Numbered from the stretch's first letter, positions 1-8,897 are shown. The stretch: 13,047 nucleotides of DNA from Bacteroidia bacterium (GCA_026391515.1 JAPLEC010000180.1:1-13047), one strand, 5' to 3'. Numbers and translations: made by a program. Notes: a model not told the origin generated them from the letters alone.

Positions 1-697
1 TAATAAAACATATGGAATGGCAGGCAGCAATGCCTGCCGTTTCTGTTCTTAGCCTGCTGCTGCCGAAATGAATCTGAGTAAAATTATTACTCATTGCTTC
101 TTCAATCTCTTCTCTTGAGAAATCACCCTCCGGACCAATTAAAATGACAGCATCTTCACCTCTGGAGTACACATCAGCTATTTTCTCCCGCTTAAAATCC
201 CCGTTGCAGTGTGCTATCAACAAAGTTCCTTTATGACTTTTATTTATAAATTCTCTGAAGCTTAAAGTTTGATTCAGTATTGTTTCCTGTGCTTTAAGTG
301 ATTGCTTCATTGCCGAGATTATGAGGTTCCTGATCCTGTCTGTTTTGACACCCGGCTTTTCCGTATTTTTACAAATTACTGGTGTGATCTCATCAACACC
401 AATTTCAACGCTCTTCTCTATGAACCATTCAAACCGCTCGGGGTTTTTCAGCGGTGAGATTGCAATATGAAGCCTGTAATTCTTCTTTTCAAAGTCGCGA
501 ATTACTGAAACAATTTTAATTGAACATTGCTTTGGATCAGGTTCAGTAATAATTCCCTCATAAAGATTGCCTTTCCCGTCAATAAGTCTGACAGGTGTAC
601 CTTTTTTCATTCTTAACACCCTTATCGTATGCTTCGATTCCCTTTCATCGAGGGTGTACATATCACCAGTAATATCAGGAGCATAAAATACCTGCAT
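1..697 (-). CDS. rsmE: 16S rRNA (uracil-1498-N3)-methyltransferase RsmE, 3' end cut by window edge
   Basis: RsmE methylates N3 of U1498 in 16S rRNA with S-adenosylmethionine, acting on the assembled 30S subunit in the cytoplasm. Reading leftward from the ATG at 697 gives 232 uninterrupted codons before the window ends, so only the last few residues and the stop are missing if the protein has the usual length of about 235-245. An N-terminal PUA-like RNA-binding part (about 1-70) is followed by a SPOUT methyltransferase domain. Visible family motifs are ISPLKNPERFEWFIEKSVE-like sequence (about 80-98), the cofactor-loop IGPEGDF (187-193) and the knot motif SSRLRTETAG (213-222). It lies 31 bases after the large unknown gene and is probably the last gene of the tmk run. 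Family assignment is secure; the C-terminal end is not visible. Confidence 0.93.
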   Translation of the reverse strand, partial: MQVFYAPDITGDMYTLDERESKHTIRVLRMKKGTPVRLIDGKGNLYEGIITEPDPKQCSIKIVSVIRDFEKKNYRLHIAISPLKNPERFEWFIEKSVEIGVDEITPVICKNTEKPGVKTDRIRNLIISAMKQSLKAQETILNQTLSFREFINKSHKGTLLIAHCNGDFKREKIADVYSRGEDAVILIGPEGDFSREEIEEAMSNNFTQIHFGSSRLRTETAGIAACHSICFI

Positions 698-728
698 TGT
701 TATGAATTTGTATGGGAATTTTAAAGGT

Positions 729-3700
729 TTACTTTACGAGGCCATCGAGATTATTTTTATTTTCTTCTGACTTATCCTCCCCTGTCATCCGGCGAAGGAA
801 AGTCCCAAGCCTTCCTTCCACAGCCATCATATAAGTATAAGGCTGTCTTATAGAAGAATCAGGATGTTTTCTGTCATTCAGCTTAATGGTGGTAATCAAC
901 GTATTATAGCTGCTGTTTCCTGACTGTGTCATCATATTTCCCCTGATATATGAGAAATAGTAGAATGTTGATTCGTCCGCTTTGAGGTAGATATCAAACA
1001 TGTCGCCGGATCTTCTGCGCTGGATCTCGACAAAACCATCGACGTACACATTTAATGGTTGTGTTCCGATGAACCCGATGCCAATTTTCCCCTTTGATCT
1101 GAACGAAGAGCTGGATTCGCTCCAATAAAGGTTTACGTCATTGAGCACTATTTCAAAATTAAATTCTTTCGGGAGGTTCTGGGAAGGACCGAAAAGATCG
1201 ACCTCTTCTTTTATTTTGTTAGCTGCTTCGACACCCAGAAGATCTTTCATCCCCTTGTTGTACGATTCAGTGTTCAGGTTTACCGGTTTAAGTGAAGGCA
1301 TTAATCTGATATCTTCACTCATAATTTTAAGTGCTTCGGGAGAGAAATAGAAGTTAAAAGCGAGAATTCCTTCAATATTTACATCTCCTGAATCAAGGGA
1401 ATGGATTACTTTACCGGCACTGGTTAATTTCACCAGGTCGAAGTTTGTGCCAAAATTAAGCTTCCCTTCGCCAGACAAAATGCAGAAGTTTTTATCGTAT
1501 GCTATTAATTCTCCATTGAGGCTTGGGTCAGCAAGTTTTTCGAGGGAGCCTATTAAATACCTGTTTTTAGCTTTATCAAAATAAAGATATCCTTTTGAGT
1601 TTACGAGGTTGACATCAGTCCATGATTTTTGTGCTGAGAGAAAAGCCGGGTATATATGAATTGAATCGAGGTTTATAAAGGAACCCGAGAAAACCATATT
1701 GTCGTTTACATCCCGCGGCTTATCACTGACAGGTATCATTACGTTTTTAGGATCAATATATGATTTGAATCTAACGGAATAGCTTTTAATTGATTTGCAG
1801 TCTTGAACTATTCCTGCTGCACCGGTAAATAAGAGCTGGTCTTTCCCTGCATAGAGGTTTACATCTCCTGAATATGAAAATGCCGGATTAAGCATAAATT
1901 TCTGACTGACAGGAATATAACCTCTGGCGCTCGTGACAAGGGTATCGACTGTAAGTTCAGGGAAGCTGATCTGTTGAATATCCTTATTTTCGTCTATATA
2001 GTCATAAATGGCGCTGCCGGCATAACGTTTTGTCGATTCGATCTTAATTTTGGCAGAATGAAGCAGGTGTCTGTTATTAACTGCAACTATTGCATTCTCC
2101 ATCTGCTTTATTTGTGCTCTGCGGTTAATGGTAATCTTCCCTTTGTCAGGCTGGATAAGGGCATCAGCAACATGGATATAGTTTATATTTTCAGCTTCAA
2201 TATATTCTCCATCAAGATGATAGCTTCCTTTCCAGGAGGAGAAGGCAACTGTATCGGCAATTACATTTGTAGCAAAGAAAGTCGGTTTATCAAGATGGTT
2301 GAGATCAAGCTTAAGAAGCTTATCGGGTGTAAGCAATGGCGAATCGGATTTCCCTTTTTGTTCCATGTTCAGCACTTTGCTATCCATGTTATAGGCGAAA
2401 TCAGTCATGGTACAGTTATATTGAATTTCAGGGAATTTAACGACTGATGTATCTGTATTCAGATGGAACCGTGTAATTTTTAAGTCGAAGTTCACATCTG
2501 TGCTTGCATTTTCAGCAATGAATGCATACCCGCTTGTCGATGGAGATTTCAGATTATAATCAGAGGTATCTGCTATTATTGAATTTGAAGTAAATCCGAA
2601 AAGATCGGAAGTAATCCTCGAATCAGTTGTATTGACAACACCTGATCCATTAAGCATTTTCGGTGAAAGCTTTAAGCTTCCGTTCAGCGAAGTTCCATTG
2701 TCAAACATATTGAAGTTTTTTCCCTGAGCATTGTAAGCCAGCAGATCATCTTTCTCTGTCATCCATTTTATTTTAACATCCTGACTATTGAGGACAGGGT
2801 ACATTCCGGAGCCATCTTTTTCGATATCGAAAGAAGCTGCCTGGGTCAGCATAGAATCAGGAAAGAACCTGAACTCTTCTGATTTTGTGGTTGAGGTCAG
2901 GTGTCTGAGCGTCCCGCTTCCTATAAGCCCTTTGTTACTCATGCTGAGATTTTCATAAAGCATTCCTTTAGTTCCATAAACCTCAATACCTTCCTTAGGG
3001 ATATTCATATTAAAGCCAAGGGAATTGTTTGCCTGAATTGTCAGAAATTGCTTCATTGGCTTTAGAATTTTCCCGGCATGGAATTCTCCCGCCAGATTCA
3101 TATCTTCATTAGTGTAATGGTCGATATTTTCATAAGTAAATGGATCTACCCTGAAATAATAATCCTCTTTCGGGTAAATTCCTGCAAGCCCGGGAATTTG
3201 ATCATAAAATATGTAGGAATATGTCACAGCATTGATAATCGGATATTGTTTGAGGCTTTTTAATCCCGATTTGTTATTCGGATCATCGATATAAAGCTCA
3301 GCTGTACCAAGCTGAATAAGATTGTCGACATCTTTTATCAGGTGGTTCCCATATTGATCTCTTTGCTCGGTTTCGACGGCAATTCTTATTGAATCAATCT
3401 TCTGGAGTCTTATTTTGAAAGTATCATAGTTAAATGAAAAACTGTGTCCGAATACAGTAAAAAGCCCTGCTTCAACAACACCATCAAACTGTAAGCTTCT
3501 GTTTTTTCCTATTACCAGCTGCCGGTTATAAGGATAAATTGCAACACGTTGAGAATCACTCAAATAAACAGACGATACACCGTTAACTGTCAGCCTGTAA
3601 TTTTTAAGGTCCAGGATTGCATTATCTTCCGGAGCTTTGGTTTCGCTCGTAATATATAAGACATCATAATCTTTTTTCTTGGCATATGCGGTAAGGAAAT

Positions 3701-5240
3701 CGTTGACCTTTGGCTTGAGGGTTACCTCATTAGCTCTCCGGTTATAGAATACGAATCCTCTGTTAGCCATTTCGATACACAAAGCTGTAACAGACTCAAC
3801 AGACCTACTCATCCAGTTGGCGAATTCCTCAACAGGAAATGTTTCTGAATAATACCAGTCTGCAAATTTCCTAAGCCGTACAAGAGGATGGGAATTATCA
3901 ATGCCTGCCAGTCTTATGAAATAATTTTCGTCATAAAATGATGTTGATTCAAACTGAGCTTGTCCGAGTGCTGTACCCCTGCCTCTTGAAAGAATTATCT
4001 TAGATTCTTTCATATTCCAGGCAAGAAGATCAAAATACATGTCGATGTTGTGGTAAGAATCATAATAAGGACTTTTGGAAACAGGGTTATTTGCTTTGTA
4101 AAGGTCAACCTGCCTCTTAGATGCATTGTATGAAAAGGCAAGGTTGGAATGGAAGATTGAATCTTCCCCAAGATACAGAGTAACAGATGTTTCTGCACTT
4201 ACAAGTCCTGTCTTTGAAAATTGAAACTCATTGGCATTTATTTTCAGATAGAGAGTGTCGTTTCTGAACAGGGTTATTTTTGCGGGTATGATTTTCGACC
4301 CGGTTCCCTTGGTAGTAGCTCCTTCGATTGTCATCCCTCCTTCGTAATTAACCCCCTCATAAATTTTTTCCAGTTTAAATTCCTTGGTATATGTTTCAAA
4401 TTTTGGGTAGTATGCTCTGTCTTTATTACTGAAGGTGATAGCCTGATCGGAAAGCATCCCATAAACAGGAGTTTTAAAATATGTTTTGTGTGTCAGTCTG
4501 GCCGAATCGACAGTGAAACTGTTTCTTGTTGTATTTACGACATAATTATCCATTTCAGCATAAACATCTTCCTTTGACCAGCCGGCTTTTTCCCAGGTAA
4601 CTTTACCTTTTGTACCCCGAAATTGTTGAATTTCAGGATAATATATACCAGTAGCATCATAAATCTCTGTACTGTCTCTCGATGAATAACAGGTTAATGT
4701 GGCATTTTTAATTACAACATAGAAAACCGTATCATGTAAAAATTGAAGCTTACAGTTTTTTACTTTCCAGCGTATTGAAGACGATTCAGCCAGAATGTTA
4801 TTTTTTATCATCGAACTGGTATTCTTAATATACCTGTCGATACTTTCACTATTGAACCTTGGGTTAAATACTATCTCGCTTAAACCTGTAAGCCAGCTGC
4901 TTAAAAAATCACTTCCGCTTTTCCTTTCAATAAATGTATTAAGGGTAACAAGAAAATCATTGAAATGCGGGACAGGCCTCATTGACCTTCCATTAAACTG
5001 GCTGGTTATATCAATAATTCTTATCATGTTTTCCTTGCTGAAAGCCGAACTGTCCCATTTTGTTTTAAAAGAATTCAGATTTGCTTTTTGTACATCATTC
5101 AGGTTAGGGCCCATGAATGTTGTCAGTTCTTCTTTATACTTCACAGGATCGCCCGAAAAGGGAATTTTTACCTGCGGCAGGACTTTTTCAGGTAATAATA
5201 CCTGGATTAATAAACTTAAAAGAGCCAGTTTTTTTAACAT
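729..5240 (-). CDS. Large exported beta-rich protein of unknown function (1503 aa)
   Basis: I do not recognise a named family for this protein. It starts at an ATG with a typical export signal (MLKKLALLSLLIQVLLP, likely cleaved near residue 22, no lipobox cysteine), so it should lie in the periplasm or at the outer membrane. Residues about 40-150 look mainly helical. From about 165 to the C-terminus it is a long succession of short polar/hydrophobic alternating segments typical of beta strands, with few cysteines. Around 177-275 a stretch (ATLTCYSSRDSTEIYDATG, then VTWEKAGW, YAEMDNYVV, FTVDSARLTH) resembles the repeated strands of OstA/LptA-like folds, but this is only an impression. The end is charged (SEENKNNLDGLVK) and lacks the terminal aromatic of outer-membrane barrels. 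It sits between tpiA (84-base gap) and rsmE (31-base gap). The frame is intact, so it is a real gene; its role is unknown. Confidence 0.85.
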   Translation of the reverse strand: MLKKLALLSLLIQVLLPEKVLPQVKIPFSGDPVKYKEELTTFMGPNLNDVQKANLNSFKTKWDSSAFSKENMIRIIDITSQFNGRSMRPVPHFNDFLVTLNTFIERKSGSDFLSSWLTGLSEIVFNPRFNSESIDRYIKNTSSMIKNNILAESSSIRWKVKNCKLQFLHDTVFYVVIKNATLTCYSSRDSTEIYDATGIYYPEIQQFRGTKGKVTWEKAGWSKEDVYAEMDNYVVNTTRNSFTVDSARLTHKTYFKTPVYGMLSDQAITFSNKDRAYYPKFETYTKEFKLEKIYEGVNYEGGMTIEGATTKGTGSKIIPAKITLFRNDTLYLKINANEFQFSKTGLVSAETSVTLYLGEDSIFHSNLAFSYNASKRQVDLYKANNPVSKSPYYDSYHNIDMYFDLLAWNMKESKIILSRGRGTALGQAQFESTSFYDENYFIRLAGIDNSHPLVRLRKFADWYYSETFPVEEFANWMSRSVESVTALCIEMANRGFVFYNRRANEVTLKPKVNDFLTAYAKKKDYDVLYITSETKAPEDNAILDLKNYRLTVNGVSSVYLSDSQRVAIYPYNRQLVIGKNRSLQFDGVVEAGLFTVFGHSFSFNYDTFKIRLQKIDSIRIAVETEQRDQYGNHLIKDVDNLIQLGTAELYIDDPNNKSGLKSLKQYPIINAVTYSYIFYDQIPGLAGIYPKEDYYFRVDPFTYENIDHYTNEDMNLAGEFHAGKILKPMKQFLTIQANNSLGFNMNIPKEGIEVYGTKGMLYENLSMSNKGLIGSGTLRHLTSTTKSEEFRFFPDSMLTQAASFDIEKDGSGMYPVLNSQDVKIKWMTEKDDLLAYNAQGKNFNMFDNGTSLNGSLKLSPKMLNGSGVVNTTDSRITSDLFGFTSNSIIADTSDYNLKSPSTSGYAFIAENASTDVNFDLKITRFHLNTDTSVVKFPEIQYNCTMTDFAYNMDSKVLNMEQKGKSDSPLLTPDKLLKLDLNHLDKPTFFATNVIADTVAFSSWKGSYHLDGEYIEAENINYIHVADALIQPDKGKITINRRAQIKQMENAIVAVNNRHLLHSAKIKIESTKRYAGSAIYDYIDENKDIQQISFPELTVDTLVTSARGYIPVSQKFMLNPAFSYSGDVNLYAGKDQLLFTGAAGIVQDCKSIKSYSVRFKSYIDPKNVMIPVSDKPRDVNDNMVFSGSFINLDSIHIYPAFLSAQKSWTDVNLVNSKGYLYFDKAKNRYLIGSLEKLADPSLNGELIAYDKNFCILSGEGKLNFGTNFDLVKLTSAGKVIHSLDSGDVNIEGILAFNFYFSPEALKIMSEDIRLMPSLKPVNLNTESYNKGMKDLLGVEAANKIKEEVDLFGPSQNLPKEFNFEIVLNDVNLYWSESSSSFRSKGKIGIGFIGTQPLNVYVDGFVEIQRRRSGDMFDIYLKADESTFYYFSYIRGNMMTQSGNSSYNTLITTIKLNDRKHPDSSIRQPYTYMMAVEGRLGTFLRRMTGEDKSEENKNNLDGLVK

Positions 5241-5324
5241 GATCTTCTATTTTGCCCCCAACCCCTTATCAGGGCTGTCTGATTATCAGTTTTTTAGCCA
5301 GCAATAAGGCCGATGGGGGGCGAT
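5241..5324. repeat. Intergenic spacer with several small inverted repeats, possible degenerate repeat
   Basis: This gap between tpiA and the 1503-residue gene is richer in structure than the other gaps of the operon. It contains GCCCCC at 5254-5259, which can pair with GGGGGC near the tpiA stop (5315-5321), a short hairpin CCCT-TATC-AGGG (5263-5274), and the near-perfect palindrome CTGATTATCAG (5279-5289) followed by six T on the plus strand. The string of C-rich halves with TATCAGG resembles the cdaA/propeller gap at 9702-9731, suggesting a shared decayed intergenic repeat. It may also act as an mRNA stability or attenuation element inside the operon. No gene is visible in it. Confidence 0.35.
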
Positions 5325-6083
5325 TTATAAAGCTTCAACTATGGCAATAAAATCCTCTTTTTTAAGTGATGCTCCGCCTATAAGTCCACCGTCAACATCC
5401 GGTTTTGAAAAGATCTCAGCAGCATTTGATGGTTTGCAGCTTCCGCCATAAAGTATGGTAATCTGCTCTGCACACTCTTTCCCATATTTTTCCCTGACTA
5501 AACCACGAATGTAGTGGTGCATTTCCTGTGCCTGGTCGGGTGTTGCAGTAAGTCCTGTTCCAATAGCCCAGACAGGTTCATAGGCGATAACAATTTTTTT
5601 CATCTCCTCTGATGAAAGAGTAAATAATCCGTCTTCCAACTGGCGTTTTACGACGATTAAATGTTTTCCGGCTTCTCTTTCCTCCTTTATTTCGCCACAG
5701 CAAAAAATAACATTCAATCCGCTATTAATTGCTAAAACTGTTTTCTTATTAAGAAGCCTGTCATCTTCGTGATAATAAGTTCTTCTTTCTGAATGTCCTA
5801 TGATAACATATTGAGCACCAGTGCTTTTTATCATAGCTGCAGAAACTTCACCTGTAAAAGCGCCGGAGCTTTCCGAAGCACAGTTCTGCGCTCCAAGAGC
5901 CACCTTCCCAGGTTTCAGGATTTCGGAAACACCCTGGAGATGTATAAAAGGTGTGCATAAAATCACCTCACTCCCGGCAGGTGGTTTTTCTGAAAAATAC
6001 TGTTCGATTGATTTTGCAAATTTAAGACCCTCTTCAAGGTTCATATTCATTTTCCAGTTACCGGCAACGATTTTTTTCCTCAT
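5325..6083 (-). CDS. tpiA: Triosephosphate isomerase
   Basis: TpiA interconverts dihydroxyacetone phosphate and glyceraldehyde 3-phosphate in glycolysis and gluconeogenesis as a cytoplasmic TIM-barrel dimer. The 252-residue protein has the usual family length. Catalytic residues are all present: Lys11 in GNWKMN, His97 in the IGHSERR motif and Glu169 in AYEPVWAIGTG, the last beginning the mobile loop 6. The phosphate-binding LYGGS (211-215) and GLIGGASL (233-240) motifs are also in place. The frame is open upstream to an ATG at 6167, but those 28 extra residues overlap the end of the preceding membrane-protein gene and have no family counterpart, so the ATG at 6083, giving MRKKIVAGNWK, is chosen. 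It lies 23 bases after that gene and is probably co-transcribed with it. No anomalies seen. Confidence 0.98.
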   Translation of the reverse strand: MRKKIVAGNWKMNMNLEEGLKFAKSIEQYFSEKPPAGSEVILCTPFIHLQGVSEILKPGKVALGAQNCASESSGAFTGEVSAAMIKSTGAQYVIIGHSERRTYYHEDDRLLNKKTVLAINSGLNVIFCCGEIKEEREAGKHLIVVKRQLEDGLFTLSSEEMKKIVIAYEPVWAIGTGLTATPDQAQEMHHYIRGLVREKYGKECAEQITILYGGSCKPSNAAEIFSKPDVDGGLIGGASLKKEDFIAIVEAL

Positions 6084-6106
6084 ATAATACTGCTTTAAGA
6101 TATATT

Positions 6107-7216
6107 TTATTGTTTGGTAATCATTCCAATTACTTTTTCTTTTTCCGGCAGGTTCGCCCACGACCATTTCGCAATTATCGTACCTTCTTTTAATAATATA
6201 TAACCCGGATTAGCCCTGATCATTGTTTTAAGTGTTGTTTCATCAGAACGGCAAAATTGGAGCCCGTTATTGAAGCTATTAATCTCAACTGATCCTGAGG
6301 CAGTTAGTATATAAAAATCAATATGATTGCCCAGACAGTAATATCCAAGCTCAAAACCTTTTACCAGTAACCCATGATCTGCTTCGTCCAGCTTTTTTGA
6401 AACCATAAGAACTGTGCATCCTTTAGATGATAATATCTGTTCAGTGATATCTTCATCATTCATGGTGGTTATATTGAAATCGTGAATAGGTGGTTGATAT
6501 CCTTTAGAGACCAGAACAGATTTCTGATCAACAAATTTCCAGGTAGAATCGTTTACCGGGTAATTATCCAAATTGAATTCTTTTCTATCTCCATTCTTTT
6601 CGTAAATAAAGGTAGTTTCATATTTATCAGCTTGCTTACCTTCAGGTATAATCATTTTCTCAGGAATGTAAGTGCCTGTTCTATAAGGTAAAAAGTCAAT
6701 AACTGGCAGATATCTCAGGTTATAAAAAATAAAAGCGACGAAAAAAACAATAATAATGGACGCTGTGACCCATTCCCTGGTGATGCCTTTATGAGGGGGA
6801 ATTTCTTTTCTGCTTATAAAAAGAAAAATCACAGGTACGATTAAGAAAATATTCTTCAGGAATGTCTGCCAGTTTGAAAGGTGTATTGCATCGCCGAAGC
6901 AGCCGCAATCCGATACAGGGTTTGTCAGTGCAAGTATAAAAGTGAGTGGGGTGAAGATAAGCATCAAAAAAAAGACGATCCAGATACCTGTTCTAAATCT
7001 GAGATTAAACAGGACAGAAATTCCGCCGATAAATTCAAGTGTACATAAAAGAATTGTTAGCGGAAGGCAGAAATTATCGAGGAAAGCGATGTTAAATGCC
7101 TGGAAATAATCATGCAATTTATAAACTGTCCCTAACGGATCGATAGCTTTTACAGTACCGGAGAAAATAAATAACACGCCAACTATTATTCTGCTTATAT
7201 AACTGAGTATCTTCAT
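6107..7216 (-). CDS. DoxX/MauE-like membrane protein with thioredoxin-like C-terminal domain (BT_3928 type)
   Basis: This 369-residue inner-membrane protein has two parts. Residues 1-135 form a DoxX/MauE-like four-helix module (helices about 5-25, 50-70, 75-98, 117-135) with the motif DCGCFGD at 103-109, whose Cys104-Gly-Cys106 pair is typical of MauE-like redox helpers. A fifth helix (about 151-170) leads to a soluble region (about 180-369) whose second half, including GCTVLMVS (266-273) and NPGYILLKEGTIIAKW (336-351), looks like a thioredoxin fold but has no CXXC pair. The Bacteroidota family BT_3928, as I remember it, has this architecture and lies beside tpiA, as here. It starts 1 base after the tmk stop, implying translational coupling. 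A role in periplasmic thiol-disulfide or electron transfer is inferred, not shown. Confidence 0.85.
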   Translation of the reverse strand: MKILSYISRIIVGVLFIFSGTVKAIDPLGTVYKLHDYFQAFNIAFLDNFCLPLTILLCTLEFIGGISVLFNLRFRTGIWIVFFLMLIFTPLTFILALTNPVSDCGCFGDAIHLSNWQTFLKNIFLIVPVIFLFISRKEIPPHKGITREWVTASIIIVFFVAFIFYNLRYLPVIDFLPYRTGTYIPEKMIIPEGKQADKYETTFIYEKNGDRKEFNLDNYPVNDSTWKFVDQKSVLVSKGYQPPIHDFNITTMNDEDITEQILSSKGCTVLMVSKKLDEADHGLLVKGFELGYYCLGNHIDFYILTASGSVEINSFNNGLQFCRSDETTLKTMIRANPGYILLKEGTIIAKWSWANLPEKEKVIGMITKQ

Positions 7217-7217
7217 A

Positions 7218-7904
7218 TTATAAAAGCTTTCTTTCGGTAATTATTTGAATAATAAGGCTGAATATTTTTTCCTGGGGGAGCATATTCCCATTCTTATCGC
7301 TGCAATTAACAATACACAGGCGGGTATCGGCCTCTGAAACTTTGATATACATTTCCCTTACTTTTTTCTGAAATGCAAGAGATTCTTCGTGAATATCCTT
7401 TGTGCCGTTTAAATAATTACGGTCATCACCGGTTCTTGATGATGACAGCTTTTTCTCGGTAAAAGAAAACGGGACATCGAGAAAGAAATTAAGATCGGGC
7501 CTTGGTATTGCAAAATGCCGGAATTCAAGATCAAGAATCCAGTTCATCAGCTTATTCTGATCTGAAACTTCATTGATCTTGGCACACTGGTAGGCTATAT
7601 TTGAATATGTATATCTGTCGAGAAGAACAATGCTTCCTTTCATTAACCAGCTTCTGATTAACTCAGCAGCATCTTTTCTGTCTCCAGCATAAAGCATTGC
7701 CACAAGCCACGGATTGACTTCATTCAATGAACCAAATTCCCCTCTCAGGTACCTTGCGATCAGTTCTCCGAAATATGGTTCTTCGGTTCTTGGGAAATGA
7801 AGATATTCACAGATATAGCCTTTCTGTAAAAAATATTCTTTCAGCAGATTGATTTGAGTCGATTTGCCTGATCCATCAACTCCTTCAACGACAAAAAGTT
7901 TCAT
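7218..7904 (-). CDS. tmk: Thymidylate kinase
   Basis: Tmk phosphorylates dTMP to dTDP with ATP, the last step unique to dTTP synthesis, in the cytoplasm. The 228-residue protein is slightly longer than the usual 205-215. It begins with the P-loop EGVDGSGKST (7-16). Further family marks are FPRTEEP (37-43), AGDR (73-76, nucleotide binding), the DRY motif (96-98) followed by SNIAYQ, and RPDLNFFLDVP (135-145). The LID region (about 150-175) contains SSSRTGDDRNYLNG and carries arginines as expected. It is the first gene of the minus-strand run. A Bacteroidota-type promoter is seen 23-30 bases upstream of its ATG, and it is divergent from folP. Confidence 0.96.
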   Translation of the reverse strand: MKLFVVEGVDGSGKSTQINLLKEYFLQKGYICEYLHFPRTEEPYFGELIARYLRGEFGSLNEVNPWLVAMLYAGDRKDAAELIRSWLMKGSIVLLDRYTYSNIAYQCAKINEVSDQNKLMNWILDLEFRHFAIPRPDLNFFLDVPFSFTEKKLSSSRTGDDRNYLNGTKDIHEESLAFQKKVREMYIKVSEADTRLCIVNCSDKNGNMLPQEKIFSLIIQIITERKLL

Positions 7905-7926
7905 GTTACGGTTATAACTTTAAATA

Positions 7927-7957
7927 CAAATGTAATAAGTGCAGGGCAAAGATGAAA
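7927..7957 (-). promoter_or_regulatory. Probable Bacteroidota-type promoter of the tmk operon
   Basis: Reading leftward, TACATTTG at 7934-7927 is a perfect match to the Bacteroidota -7 element TAnnTTTG. A 3-of-4 match to the -33 element TTTG (TTTC at 7957-7954) lies 19 bases upstream, the usual spacing. Transcription would start near 7920, giving a leader of roughly 15-20 bases before the tmk ATG at 7904. It would drive tmk and the four genes behind it. Confidence 0.55.
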
Positions 7958-8015
7958 ACATAATAAAAGGAAGTTTCTCATAATTTCACTAAATTCGACA
8001 ATTAAAAACTTTCAT

Positions 8016-8891
8016 TTGCTTAACAAACCAAGATATATCAACGTCGGAGGAAAGCTGCTCGATCTCGCTGTTCCAAAGGTGATGGGTATAATCAATATAA
8101 CACCCGATTCATTTTATAAAGGCAGCAGAGTTACTGAGGAAAAAGATATTGTGAATACTGCAGTCAGGATGGTTGAAGATGGTGCAGATATTCTGGATGT
8201 CGGCGGTTATTCTTCACGACCTTATGCGAAAGATGTTTCACCTGAAGAAGAAAAAAGCCGGGTTTTTAATGCCATCAGTCTTATACACAAAGAATTACCT
8301 GATACAATTATTTCCATCGATACTTTCAGATCTGAAATAGCATTAATTGCAATAAATGAATGCGGAGCGCAAATAATTAATGATATTTCGGGTGGAGAAT
8401 CTGATGAAAATATGTTTAATGTTGTTCAGGCTCTTAATGTCCCTTATATAATAATGCACATGAAAGGGACTCCGGGTAACATGCAGGAAAACCCTCAATA
8501 TGATGATGTTGTTGCGGACATTCTCAAATGGTTTAGCAGTAAAATCGTAAAACTTCAATCATCAGGTGTTAAAGACATAATTCTTGATCCGGGATTCGGA
8601 TTTGGAAAAACAGTAGCACATAATTTTGAGATGCTTCAGCGTCTTGGTGATTTTACTGTTGCAGGTCTTCCATTGCTTGTGGGAGTTTCGAGAAAATCAA
8701 TGATCTGGAAATCCCTTGGCATTACTCCTGATGAAGCTTTAAACGGTACATCTGTATTGAATGCTGTTGCCCTGCTTGGAGGAGCAGATATCCTTCGTGT
8801 ACATGATGTAAAAGAAGCAGTTCAGACTATCCGTCTTATTGAACAGGTGAAAAATATCAGAGGAAAAACAAAGTCAAATCCAGATTTATAA
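8016..8891 (+). CDS. folP: Dihydropteroate synthase, TTG start
   Basis: FolP condenses p-aminobenzoate with dihydropterin pyrophosphate to dihydropteroate in folate synthesis and is the sulfonamide target. The 291-residue TIM-barrel protein shows the full set of motifs: MGIINITPDSF (23-33), DVGGYSSRP (61-69; GYSS where many homologues have GEST), SIDTF (100-104), NDISGG (122-127), MHMKGTPGNMQ (147-157), DPGFGFGKT (191-199), GVSRKS (223-228) and RVHDV (261-265). No ATG or GTG lies in frame between the upstream stop at 7953 and the TTG at 8016; starting there gives the N-terminal INVGGKLLDL expected for the family, while the next in-frame GTG/ATG (near 8079) would remove it. cdaA follows after 6 bases and tmk is divergent. 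Function is certain, the exact start less so. Confidence 0.96.
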   Translation: MLNKPRYINVGGKLLDLAVPKVMGIINITPDSFYKGSRVTEEKDIVNTAVRMVEDGADILDVGGYSSRPYAKDVSPEEEKSRVFNAISLIHKELPDTIISIDTFRSEIALIAINECGAQIINDISGGESDENMFNVVQALNVPYIIMHMKGTPGNMQENPQYDDVVADILKWFSSKIVKLQSSGVKDIILDPGFGFGKTVAHNFEMLQRLGDFTVAGLPLLVGVSRKSMIWKSLGITPDEALNGTSVLNAVALLGGADILRVHDVKEAVQTIRLIEQVKNIRGKTKSNPDL

Positions 8892-8897
8892 AACAGA

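Noticed and set aside
5279..5296. Palindrome CTGATTATCAG plus T-run as a plus-strand terminator
   Set aside because: No plus-strand gene ends upstream, and on the minus strand, which is transcribed here, the T-run lies on the wrong side. Kept only as a structural element of the spacer.
1974..5307. Several plus-strand open frames of 60-170 codons opposite the 1503-residue gene
   Set aside because: They are antisense shadows of a long intact coding frame, have no recognisable domains and lack promoter motifs.
6084..6167. 28-residue N-terminal extension of triosephosphate isomerase
   Set aside because: It overlaps the 3' end of the DoxX-like gene and has no counterpart in the family; the ATG at 6083 gives the normal N-terminus.
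7947..7950. Exact TTTG (minus strand) as the -33 element of the tmk promoter
   Set aside because: Only 12 bases separate it from the -7 element, too close; the TTTC at 7957-7954 has the correct 19-base spacing.
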